Assembly (NCBI GenBank): GCA_900550175.1
Contig: URQX01000033.1
Coordinates: 1-14,376 of the forward strand
DNA: 14,376 bases
Reading direction: 5' to 3'
From: an uncultured Veillonella sp.
Lineage (GTDB): Bacteria; Bacillota; Negativicutes; Veillonellales; Veillonellaceae
This document shows positions 1 through 7,398 of the stretch, in pieces (the stretch's first letter is position 1; the number at the start of each line of letters is the position of its first letter). The notes under the pieces were generated by a model. The model worked only from the letters and a program-made list of their open reading frames with translations. It did no database searches and was not told the DNA's origin. A program made the position numbers and the translations under genes.

Positions 1-792
1 TGTGCACCAGGGCTAGAACCTAAAAAGTTAGTATCATTGGTCAATCAATTGCAATTATTGGTAAAACGTATAGCCTTTGTGCCTGAGTTATTTGGCTTAC
101 CAGCAAGTAATATTACGGCTCGTGGCATGATGGAAGAACAAGCTGTTGTATTGCGTGTACAAAACAACTTGGCTCGCAAGTCTAATCGTATTATGAAACG
201 CATTTTTGATATTGTTGCTACTGTATGTGGTGGAATCTTGATTTTACCAATTCTTGCCATCGTAGCTGTATTGATTTATCTAGATTCTCCAGGTCCTATC
301 GTATTTGGCCACAAGCGCGTTGGCCAAGGTGGTAAAGAGTTCCCATGCTATAAATTCCGCTCTATGGTGCCGAATGCACAAGAGGCATTAGAGGTGTATT
401 TGAAAGAAAATCCTGCAGCTCGTGAGGAATGGGAACGAGATTTCAAATTGAAAGATGATCCTCGTGTTACTCGTATTGGTAAATTCCTTCGCAAAACGAG
501 TCTTGATGAATTGCCACAATTGTGGAATGTTCTCGTTGGTGATATGAGCCTCGTAGGTCCACGTCCTATCGTGCGTGATGAAATCGTAAAATACGGCGAC
601 TATATCAACGACTTTTACCTTGTACCACCAGGGATTACCGGTGTATGGCAAGTTAGTGGTCGCAGCGATACTACCTATGAAGAACGCGTATTGATGGATT
701 CTTGGTACGTTCATAACTGGTCCGTGTGGATCGATATTGTATATCTATTGAAAACTGTGTTGGCTGTCGTTAAATCGAAAGGGGCCTATTAA
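1..792 (+). CDS. wbaP: WbaP-type undecaprenyl-phosphate hexose-1-phosphate transferase, 5'-truncated by window edge
   Basis: This is the C-terminal 263 residues of a polyisoprenyl-phosphate hexose-1-phosphate transferase, the membrane enzyme that starts repeat-unit assembly by moving a sugar phosphate (galactose-1-phosphate for WbaP itself) from UDP-sugar to undecaprenyl phosphate. The frame is open from base 1, so the TTG at 37 is an internal Leu codon and not a start. Visible parts are the linker [11 protein letters not shown], a basic NRIMKRIFD followed by one hydrophobic (re-entrant) helix, the family blocks CYKFRSM and [22 protein letters not shown] read in two parts with the conserved Asp-Glu pair in [10 protein letters not shown], then [27 protein letters not shown] and the typical C-terminal GAY. 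The N-terminal membrane domain lies upstream of the window. The stop codon shares its last A with the ATG of glf. G+C is higher than in the genes after 1889. The family call is firm; the choice of galactose is inferred from the WbaP-like length and the adjacent glf. Confidence 0.92.
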   Translation, partial: CAPGLEPKKLVSLVNQLQLLVKRIAFVPELFGLPASNITARGMMEEQAVVLRVQNNLARKSNRIMKRIFDIVATVCGGILILPILAIVAVLIYLDSPGPIVFGHKRVGQGGKEFPCYKFRSMVPNAQEALEVYLKENPAAREEWERDFKLKDDPRVTRIGKFLRKTSLDELPQLWNVLVGDMSLVGPRPIVRDEIVKYGDYINDFYLVPPGITGVWQVSGRSDTTYEERVLMDSWYVHNWSVWIDIVYLLKTVLAVVKSKGAY

Positions 793-1892
793 TGAAATAC
801 GATTATTTAGTAGTTGGGGCAGGCCCATTTGGTGCTGTATTTGCCCATGAGGCGCACAAGCGTGGTAAATCTATACTTGTTATCGATCGTCGCAATCACA
901 TTGCAGGTAATATGTATTGTGAAAGTAAAGACGACATCAACATTCACGTGTATGGTGCTCATATTTTCCATACATCCTTGAAGCATGTATGGGACTATGT
1001 TAATCAATTTGCTGAGTTCAATCACTATGTAAATAGCCCTGTAGCAAATTATAAAGGTGAAATGTACAACTTGCCGTTTAATATGAATACCTTCTCTAAA
1101 ATGTGGAATATTCGTACTCCAAAAGAGGCACAGGATATCATTACGAAACAGCGGGCTGCTATTACAAGTGAACCTAAGAACTTAGAAGAGCAAGCCATTA
1201 GCCTTGTAGGTACAGATATTTACGAAAAGCTCATCAAAGGGTATACGGAAAAACAATGGGGCCGCAAATGTACAGAATTGCCAGCTTTCATTATTAAGCG
1301 TTTACCAGTTCGTTATACATATGATAACAATTACTTTAATGATCGCTTCCAAGGCATTCCTATGGGCGGTTATACGAAGATGATTGAACGCATGTTAGAG
1401 GGCATCGAAGTTCGTTTAGGCGTTGATTTCCTTAAACATCGTGATGAATACGAAGCCTTGGCAGATAAGATCATCTATACAGGTCCTATTGATGAATACT
1501 TTGGTTATTCTGAAGGGGTTTTAGAATATCGTGGCCTTCACTTTGAAACAGAACGTTTTGAAGAGGAAAATCATCAAGGTGTTGCCGTTGTGAATTATAC
1601 AGAAGGTGATATTCCTTATACTCGCATCATCGAGCATAAACATTTTGAGTTTGGTATACAACCTGTTACATATGTAACAAAAGAATATCCAAAAGACTGG
1701 AAAATTGGCGAAGAAGCGTATTATCCAGTGAATGATGTAAAGAATTTAGATCTTTACGCAAAATATGTTAAAAAAGCTGAAATGATTTCCAATGTTATCT
1801 TTGGTGGTCGTTTAGGGGAATATAAATATTACGATATGGATAAGGTTATTGCTAGCGCCTTAACCCTATGTAATAAGGAGTTTAAAAAATGA
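792..1892 (+). CDS. glf: UDP-galactopyranose mutase
   Basis: This cytosolic flavoenzyme interconverts UDP-galactopyranose and UDP-galactofuranose and so supplies the Galf donor for surface glycans. The 366-residue length is normal for bacterial Glf. The N-terminal FAD-binding Rossmann motif is GAGPFG (residues 9-14), followed by the substrate/FAD segment RRNHIAGNMY, where the usual Gly-Gly is Ala-Gly. Other family blocks are VYGAHIFHT, KGYTEKQWGRKC, LPVRYTYDNNYFNDRFQG, IPMGGYTKM, YTGPIDEYF and PYTRIIEHKHF. The start overlaps the previous stop by one base (TAATG) and is preceded by AAAGGGG about 7 bases upstream, so it is translationally linked to the transferase gene. Codon use matches wbaP and differs from the AT-rich genes downstream. 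Its presence implies Galf in the polymer or in another cell-surface glycan. Confidence 0.96.
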   Translation: MKYDYLVVGAGPFGAVFAHEAHKRGKSILVIDRRNHIAGNMYCESKDDINIHVYGAHIFHTSLKHVWDYVNQFAEFNHYVNSPVANYKGEMYNLPFNMNTFSKMWNIRTPKEAQDIITKQRAAITSEPKNLEEQAISLVGTDIYEKLIKGYTEKQWGRKCTELPAFIIKRLPVRYTYDNNYFNDRFQGIPMGGYTKMIERMLEGIEVRLGVDFLKHRDEYEALADKIIYTGPIDEYFGYSEGVLEYRGLHFETERFEEENHQGVAVVNYTEGDIPYTRIIEHKHFEFGIQPVTYVTKEYPKDWKIGEEAYYPVNDVKNLDLYAKYVKKAEMISNVIFGGRLGEYKYYDMDKVIASALTLCNKEFKK

Positions 1893-2893
1893 GAATTGAG
1901 TGGCTAGATTCACTAAAGGGCTTTGCTATATTTTTAGTTGTTGTTGGGCATGTTATTCTTGGTTATATTCGAGCAGAAACTTTTACAGAACATCAATGGA
2001 GCTTACAGTTTATATATGATGTTATTTATAGTTTCCACATGCCGTTGTTTTTTTTAATTAGTGGTTTTTTATATAAGCTTACATGGTCACAAAAAAATTC
2101 AGGTCTGATTAAAAAAATTTCTAATAAGTTTTTAAATATGATACCTATGTATTTGTTATTTTCAGTTGTATTTTGGTTATCTAAATATTATGCAACACTG
2201 TATGGAAATATACAAATGAGTGATCATTTTAATTTAGCTGATTTAATGCATATTTATATAGCTCCTCTTTCTTATTTATGGTTCTTGTATGTATTGATTT
2301 GGCTTTTTGTAGCTATTCCTATATTTGAATCTATAATAAAGCCTACAACAGTCTTTATTATATTTCTATGTTTGTATTTTTTTATGCCGCCCGTTCATGG
2401 ATTATTGAAGATTATTAATTTAATTATTTATGGAGGCGTGTATTTTACATTAGGATCAGTATTATGCATGTATCAGGATCAACTCAGGACAATTATTTGT
2501 AATAAGTTGATTGGTATTGGTTTTATTAGTATTGTTCTGGCAGTCATTACATTTCCTTATATAGAAGTGCATAATATTTTAAAGTTTATATGTGCTATAT
2601 CAGGTTCTGTGTTTTTATCTATTTTATTTTTTAAGTTTAAGAATATAAAATGGGTTACTATTTGGAATATTTGTGGTCGTTACTCTTTGGGAATCTATAT
2701 TTTACATTTATATTTTTCTGGGCCATTAAGAACTATATTTAAGCACTTATCTATTGACAATATCATGGTGTGTTTAATTTTATCTTGTCTGATTAGTACA
2801 ATAGTGCCTATTTTTATTGTTAAGTTTTTTGATAGATATAAAATAACCTCTTGGATTTTTGGTAATTCCAAGTTAATAAAATTAAAATCATAA
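1889..2893 (+). CDS. Acyltransferase family 3 (membrane O-acyltransferase), polysaccharide modification
   Basis: This is a multipass inner-membrane protein of the acyltransferase-3 family, whose members usually O-acetylate (sometimes succinylate) sugars of O-antigens, capsules or exopolysaccharides. The 334-residue length is typical. The N-terminus carries the family signature WLDSLKGFAIFLVVVGH, with the conserved early Asp and the Gly-His at the end of the first helix. It is followed by YSFHMPLFFLISGFLY, the second family block, and by about ten hydrophobic segments, with LGIYILHLYF near the C-terminus. The start overlaps the glf stop as ATGA, and AAGGAG lies 8 bases upstream, so the start is secure. 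It is the first gene of the AT-rich cassette; G+C falls sharply from glf to this gene. The acyl group and sugar acceptor cannot be told from sequence. Confidence 0.88.
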   Translation: MRIEWLDSLKGFAIFLVVVGHVILGYIRAETFTEHQWSLQFIYDVIYSFHMPLFFLISGFLYKLTWSQKNSGLIKKISNKFLNMIPMYLLFSVVFWLSKYYATLYGNIQMSDHFNLADLMHIYIAPLSYLWFLYVLIWLFVAIPIFESIIKPTTVFIIFLCLYFFMPPVHGLLKIINLIIYGGVYFTLGSVLCMYQDQLRTIICNKLIGIGFISIVLAVITFPYIEVHNILKFICAISGSVFLSILFFKFKNIKWVTIWNICGRYSLGIYILHLYFSGPLRTIFKHLSIDNIMVCLILSCLISTIVPIFIVKFFDRYKITSWIFGNSKLIKLKS

Positions 2894-2917
2894 GATGAGA
2901 GTAGTAGGATGAGAGTA
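2894..2917 (+). repeat. Short direct repeat GATGAGAGTA x2 at the acyltransferase/wzy junction
   Basis: GATGAGAGTA occurs at 2894-2903 and again at 2908-2917, filling most of the gap between the acyltransferase stop and the wzy ATG at 2919. Each copy contains an ATG reading into a very short frame (MRVVG-stop and MRVYV-stop). The second copy provides the purine-rich stretch just ahead of the wzy start. It may be a small duplication left by gene exchange at this junction, or chance. Confidence 0.5.
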
Positions 2918-2918
2918 T

Positions 2919-4535
2919 ATGTCTAGTAATAAATATATTGATAGTTTAATAGGATTAAGTTTTATATTTGTAATATTTCCTGTAATCCCCATGTCTTTAC
3001 GAATAGGTTTTTTAGGTGGTGAGTTTTCAGCAAAAGCATCATTTTATACACTATTTATTTGTTTAGTATATAGTGTATGGCTAAAAAGACATAGTCTACT
3101 TCAATATCATTTATATTGGAAAGAATTATTATATATAACTCTTTTAGGTTTCAGTATTGCTGTATCTTTAGTTCATGGTTTGATTAATTTCCCTTACTAT
3201 GATTTAGTTCCTGGCACTAATTATATGAATCATAAATTGGAAGCCATAATTCAATTGATATTTAATGAATCTGTGAGTGAATATACATTATCGGTCATTC
3301 ATTTTTGCTTTAGGGTTTTGAAGAACTCTTTGACTCAACTTATTTTTACATTTGGATTTTCTTATTTGATTTTCTATTGGTATAAAAATCGCTCGAAAAC
3401 AATTTTGAAAATAGTAAGTAAAGGTTCATTAATTTCTGCTAGTCTAGTTGTTATTTTTGGTGTCATTGAGCTATTTTATTTTGGTAAACAACAATGGGCA
3501 CTTTCATTATTAACATATATAAGACCTATTGTTCATGCTATTGAGATTAATAATACATGGTGGCCACCATTATTTTGGCCAGAATTACAATTTAGGTCTC
3601 TATTTCCCGAACCATCCTTTTTGGGGATTTATACAGTTATTACAATTCCTTTTATATGGAGTATTATTTTTACATCTAAGAATAAAAAGTTGGTAGGATT
3701 ATCTTTCATTATTCTATTGCTTTTAGAGATGATTACCTTATTAGCTAATAGTAGAACTGCAACTGTTTTTTTAATAATAGATTACATATTGCTTGTATTT
3801 GCGCTTTGTATTCAATTTAGAAACAAAAAATTTATAATAAATACAGTTCTTGTAACTTTAATAGGCCTTTTAGCTTTTGTAGGAAATATAGTATATACAT
3901 CTAATGTTTTCTATGTACAAGATGCTTCTACTAAAAGTATAAATACAACTAGTACAACAAGTAAAAATATTTCAACTCAACAGGTTGCAAATGAAATTAC
4001 ATCTTATGGAGAAAATAATATTAAGTCTTTATCTAAAAAAGGTGGTCGTAGTAATAACCAAAGATATGGTGTTATGAAAGCTGATTTAGATATATTTAAG
4101 GAGAATCCATTATTAGGAATTGGACAAGGGTTACGTACCCCATATGTTTTGAATCATTTAGATGAAGATACGTTAAATGGTACGGAAGTAAAAATGTGGA
4201 TTGAAAATATTAAAAATAAGGGCCTTATTAATATTTCTATTCCAATGTTAGGAGAATATACCTCTCGTTTATCGGAAACAGGTATTATGAGCTTTGTATT
4301 ATTTATGGCTCCTATATTATTGTTATTATTTAGATTGTTAAAATATATAATTCAAAATTCAAAAGATACATTTGTTATATTTTTTACAATAGCTTATATA
4401 GAGTGTTTATTAACAGGGATAGGAACAACTTTAAATGAGCTCTATTATTTTTGGATATTATTAGGATTTGGTTATGCGTTAGTATACGTCAAAAATTCAT
4501 GTAATAATAAGGTGGATGAAATTAGTGAATATTAA
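2919..4535 (+). CDS. wzy: Wzy-like O-antigen/capsule polymerase (O-antigen ligase superfamily)
   Basis: This is a polytopic inner-membrane protein that most likely joins lipid-linked repeat units at the outer face of the inner membrane. The 538 residues form many hydrophobic segments over the first roughly 325 residues and again after roughly residue 450. Between them is a long soluble region, about residues 330-450, with a Ser/Thr/Asn-rich stretch (DASTKSINTTSTTSKNIS). The soluble loop ends in the Wzy/O-antigen-ligase signature: an Arg-containing block (GGRSNNQRYGVMKADLDIF) followed by KENPLLGIGQG. A LANSRTA motif precedes a transmembrane helix, as in this superfamily. Wzy proteins diverge strongly, so the call rests on topology, these motifs and context, with Wzx, WbaP and glycosyltransferases in the same operon. 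A WaaL-type ligase is the alternative, but a ligase would usually not sit in the variable cassette. It overlaps the start of the next gene. Confidence 0.85.
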   Translation: MSSNKYIDSLIGLSFIFVIFPVIPMSLRIGFLGGEFSAKASFYTLFICLVYSVWLKRHSLLQYHLYWKELLYITLLGFSIAVSLVHGLINFPYYDLVPGTNYMNHKLEAIIQLIFNESVSEYTLSVIHFCFRVLKNSLTQLIFTFGFSYLIFYWYKNRSKTILKIVSKGSLISASLVVIFGVIELFYFGKQQWALSLLTYIRPIVHAIEINNTWWPPLFWPELQFRSLFPEPSFLGIYTVITIPFIWSIIFTSKNKKLVGLSFIILLLLEMITLLANSRTATVFLIIDYILLVFALCIQFRNKKFIINTVLVTLIGLLAFVGNIVYTSNVFYVQDASTKSINTTSTTSKNISTQQVANEITSYGENNIKSLSKKGGRSNNQRYGVMKADLDIFKENPLLGIGQGLRTPYVLNHLDEDTLNGTEVKMWIENIKNKGLINISIPMLGEYTSRLSETGIMSFVLFMAPILLLLFRLLKYIIQNSKDTFVIFFTIAYIECLLTGIGTTLNELYYFWILLGFGYALVYVKNSCNNKVDEISEY

Positions 4536-5286
4536 AATTTTAGTAGCAACACATAAACAATATTGGATGCCTGAAGATTCTGTCTATATGCCAATTCATG
4601 TAGGGCGAGAAGGTAAGGTTGATATTGGTTATACAGGAGATCATACAGGAGATAATATATCTTCAAAGAATGCTAATTATTGTGAATTGACGGGCCTCTA
4701 TTGGGCGTGGAAAAATCTTGATGCGGATTATATTGGTCTCGTTCACTACAGGCGTTACTTTACACGTAAAGAGGTACGCTCTGTGGAGGACAAAAAGAAT
4801 CAAATTTTAACGGGAGCAGAATGGAATAAACTGCTTTCACAATATCCTGTAGTAGTAGCAGATAAGCGTAAATATTATATTGAGTCTAATCGTTCTCACT
4901 ATAATAATGCCCACCACAGCTCAGGTCTGGATGCGGCAGAACAAATTATCGCTGAAAAATATCCCGAATATAGTGCTGCTTTTACAAAGGTTTGTAATCG
5001 TACTTGGGCTCATATGTTTAACATGTTCGTTATGCGTAGAGATTTATTTGATCAATACTGTGAATGGATGTTTTCCATCTTAGAAGAAATCGAAAAACGT
5101 GTTGATATTTCTGATTATGATACGTATGAAGCGCGTATCTATGGCTTTGTTAGTGAAATCTTGCTTGATGTATGGATTGAAGCTAATAGTATTAGCTATA
5201 AAGAACAAAATGTATCTTTTATGGAACCTCAAAATTGGATTAAAAAAGGTGGATTATTTTTAAAGCGTAAATTATTTGGGAGATAA
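4525..5286 (+). CDS. DUF4422 domain protein, putative glycosyltransferase (GTG start)
   Basis: This 253-residue soluble protein matches the DUF4422 family, found in capsule and exopolysaccharide clusters and generally regarded as glycosyltransferases. Family blocks are KILVATHKQYWMP at the N-terminus, DIGYTGDHTGDNIS, NYCELTGLYWAWKN, DYIGLVHYRRYF, and near the C-terminus WAHMFNMFVMRRDLFDQYCEWMF. I place the start at GTG 4525, not at ATG 4516. AAGGTGG (4509-4515) abuts the ATG with no spacer but lies 9 bases before the GTG, and MNIKILVATHK is the usual family N-terminus. It overlaps the end of wzy by 11 bases. G+C is clearly higher than in both neighbours: 26 of 60 bases at 4741-4800, against 17 of 60 at 5461-5520. 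That points to a separate origin. Donor and acceptor are unknown; a role in Galf transfer is possible because glf is in the operon, but no motif shows it. Confidence 0.85.
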   Translation: MNIKILVATHKQYWMPEDSVYMPIHVGREGKVDIGYTGDHTGDNISSKNANYCELTGLYWAWKNLDADYIGLVHYRRYFTRKEVRSVEDKKNQILTGAEWNKLLSQYPVVVADKRKYYIESNRSHYNNAHHSSGLDAAEQIIAEKYPEYSAAFTKVCNRTWAHMFNMFVMRRDLFDQYCEWMFSILEEIEKRVDISDYDTYEARIYGFVSEILLDVWIEANSISYKEQNVSFMEPQNWIKKGGLFLKRKLFGR

Positions 5287-5296
5287 TATACTGACT

Positions 5297-6388
5297 ATGA
5301 TAAAGGTAATAGAACTTCCTATAGATAAAGATATGGGAGGTTTAACATCTTATGTTCTTCAACTGTATAGAATGATTGATAAAAAAGAATTTGAATTAAC
5401 ATTACTGAGTTATGATGATCCTCAAAATTTCGATGTAAATTATAAGGTAGAGATGGTTAGTAGACCGTATCATATTATTCAGTTTTATAAAAAAATGAAG
5501 TGCCTACTTTCTGAAGGAAAAGATATCATTCATTTTCATCAATCTTATGTCAATATTATTCCTATTTTGATTGCTAAATTAGCTGGATTTAAAACTATTA
5601 TTTTACATGCGCATAGCTCTAGTATAGATGATAATCGAAAAATCGTATGCTTTCTAAAGACAGGATTACATAAGGTTGGAAGATTTTTATTGCCTTATTT
5701 GGTTGATACGTATATAGGCTGCTCTACTAAGGCATCAGAATGGATGTTTCCTAGAACCTGTATAGATAGTGATTCATATTATTTATTACATAATGCTATC
5801 GATTTGGATTTATATGATAGAAATATAAATCTAGGGTTGGAAGTTAGACAAAAATTCAATATTCCTAAGGATGCATTGGTAGTAGGACATATTGGTCGTT
5901 TTACACCTGTTAAAAATCATCCTTTTATTATCGATATATTTAAAGAGGTATTAAAACAAAATCCTAATAGTTATTTATTTCTCCTGGGGGATGGTGTAGA
6001 ACGTCATAAGATTGAAAGTCTTGTAAAATTAGCAGCTATATCTGACAAGGTTATTTTTATGGGATATGTAAATAACACTGTTGAGGTTATGCAAGCTATA
6101 GATATTATGATATTACCCTCATTATTTGAAGGATTACCGCTAATTGCTATTGAGTCACAAGCATTAGGCATACCAATATTAATATCTGATACGATTACAC
6201 AAGAGGTTGTGTTGACTAATCTATGTACGATTTTACCAATTGATAATCCTGAACAATGGGCTTATGAGATTATGTCTAAATTTGGTAAGAATAAATATAT
6301 TGATTATAGATCTAGAATTAAAGAACTAGGTTATGATTCCAGTATTGCTATAAAGAAGATTGAAAATATATATAAGGGAAAACAATGA
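5297..6388 (+). CDS. Glycosyltransferase family 4 (GT-B fold)
   Basis: This is a cytosolic retaining glycosyltransferase of the GT4 type that adds one sugar of the repeat unit from a nucleotide-sugar donor. Starting at ATG 5297 the protein has 363 residues, the usual length. The N-terminal half shows DKDMGGLTSYVLQLY, the acceptor-side glycine motif after the first strand, then ILHAHSSS and CSTKASEWMF. The C-terminal half begins at VGHIGRFTPVKNH and continues with LFLLGDGVERHKIE, VIFMGYVNN and the donor-binding block PSLFEGLPLIAIESQALG, which carries the Glu-x7-Glu pair (EGLPLIAIE). The frame extends upstream to TTG 5276. GGGAG at 5278-5282 is 14 bases from ATG 5297 and 8 bases from an in-frame CTG at 5291, so the exact start is not settled. 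MIKVIELPID is the natural family N-terminus. The last ATG-A overlaps the deacetylase start. The sugar specificity is unknown. Confidence 0.9.
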   Translation: MIKVIELPIDKDMGGLTSYVLQLYRMIDKKEFELTLLSYDDPQNFDVNYKVEMVSRPYHIIQFYKKMKCLLSEGKDIIHFHQSYVNIIPILIAKLAGFKTIILHAHSSSIDDNRKIVCFLKTGLHKVGRFLLPYLVDTYIGCSTKASEWMFPRTCIDSDSYYLLHNAIDLDLYDRNINLGLEVRQKFNIPKDALVVGHIGRFTPVKNHPFIIDIFKEVLKQNPNSYLFLLGDGVERHKIESLVKLAAISDKVIFMGYVNNTVEVMQAIDIMILPSLFEGLPLIAIESQALGIPILISDTITQEVVLTNLCTILPIDNPEQWAYEIMSKFGKNKYIDYRSRIKELGYDSSIAIKKIENIYKGKQ

Positions 6389-7386
6389 GTTTTAAAGATT
6401 ATATAAAAGAAAATCTACCGTGGATTCGATCTATCTATAGAAAAAGGTTGGCTCCAATCAATTTAATCCATAATATTGTTGATAAGCCAGTAGTTGTTTT
6501 ACTTTACCATAGAGTTAATTATTTGAATCGTGATTTATTTAATATTAATGTAACTCCTGATAATTTTGAAAGACATATCCGAATTTTAAAAAATCACTAC
6601 AATGTAATAACTTTTAATGATTTAAAACACAATGATATAAAGGAACCATCTGTTATTATTACCTTTGACGATGGATATTATGATAATTACAAATATGCCT
6701 TTCCAATTTTAAAAAAGTATCAAGTCCCAGCGACGATTTTTATAACATCTGGCGGTGTAGATACGGATAAAGAGTTTTGGTGGGATCGATTAGAAAATGT
6801 TTTATTTGAAAATAAAAATCTACGAGAATCAATTGAGTTAGATATATTAAATCAAAGACATGTATTTGATGTATCTGATGATAAAAAGCGATTACATAGT
6901 TTTTATACGTTACACCATATGCTTTTTTCTCTACATCCTAATGAAAGAGATATGATGTTAGACAGATGGTATGAATCTTATGGATTGAAGGTTAATCCTA
7001 ATAATAGGACTATGACTTCATCGGAGTTAATAGAGTTATATCAAAGTCAGTTAGTTACATTAGGAGCGCATACTATTCATCATCCAGCGTTGAAACAAAT
7101 TAGTAGAGAAGAACAAATACATGAAATACAATCTTCTAAGCTCTTTTTAGAAAACTTGTTGCACACGGATATAGATATTTTTGCGTATCCTTTTGGTCAT
7201 AAAGAAAGTTTTGATCAAGTGACAGAACAAATTGTTCAAGATCTAGGATTCACATATTCAGTTAGTACTAAAAGAGCACAGCTTCATTCTAATACTAATC
7301 CATTTTCTATACCTAGATTTGGCATTGAAGACTGGTCAGAAGATGAATTTATGCGACAAATGAAGTTAGTATGGTTTGAAAATTAG
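6385..7386 (+). CDS. Polysaccharide deacetylase (NodB-homology, CE4 type)
   Basis: This 333-residue protein has the complete NodB catalytic set. The first motif is TFDDGY (residues 93-98, metal and base Asp pair at 95-96). The second is HTIHHP with His229 and His233 as metal ligands. The third is AYPFGH at about residues 267-272. A YHRVN block near residue 40 and ILKKYQVPATIFITSG complete the barrel core. Such enzymes remove N-acetyl groups from amino sugars in glycans or precursors. There is no signal peptide or membrane helix, so it probably acts in the cytoplasm on a lipid-linked precursor or a nucleotide sugar, not on the finished polymer. It overlaps the GT4 gene (ATGA), with AAGGGAA about 6 bases upstream. 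This implies that the repeat unit contains an N-acetylated sugar that is partly or fully deacetylated; that is inference. Confidence 0.9.
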   Translation: MSFKDYIKENLPWIRSIYRKRLAPINLIHNIVDKPVVVLLYHRVNYLNRDLFNINVTPDNFERHIRILKNHYNVITFNDLKHNDIKEPSVIITFDDGYYDNYKYAFPILKKYQVPATIFITSGGVDTDKEFWWDRLENVLFENKNLRESIELDILNQRHVFDVSDDKKRLHSFYTLHHMLFSLHPNERDMMLDRWYESYGLKVNPNNRTMTSSELIELYQSQLVTLGAHTIHHPALKQISREEQIHEIQSSKLFLENLLHTDIDIFAYPFGHKESFDQVTEQIVQDLGFTYSVSTKRAQLHSNTNPFSIPRFGIEDWSEDEFMRQMKLVWFEN

Positions 7387-7398
7387 GGGATTTTTATA

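Noticed and set aside
37..39. TTG at 37 as the start of the initiating transferase
   Set aside because: The frame is open to base 1 and the residues before it continue the family sequence; the gene is cut by the window edge.
45..1025. Minus-strand open frames at 45-260, 388-714 and 807-1025
   Set aside because: They lie inside wbaP and glf, which have strong family motifs, and the minus-strand proteins show no recognisable domain and no ribosome binding site context.
4880..5083. Plus-strand 67-codon open frame
   Set aside because: It is an out-of-frame shadow inside the DUF4422 gene, whose family motifs run straight through the region.
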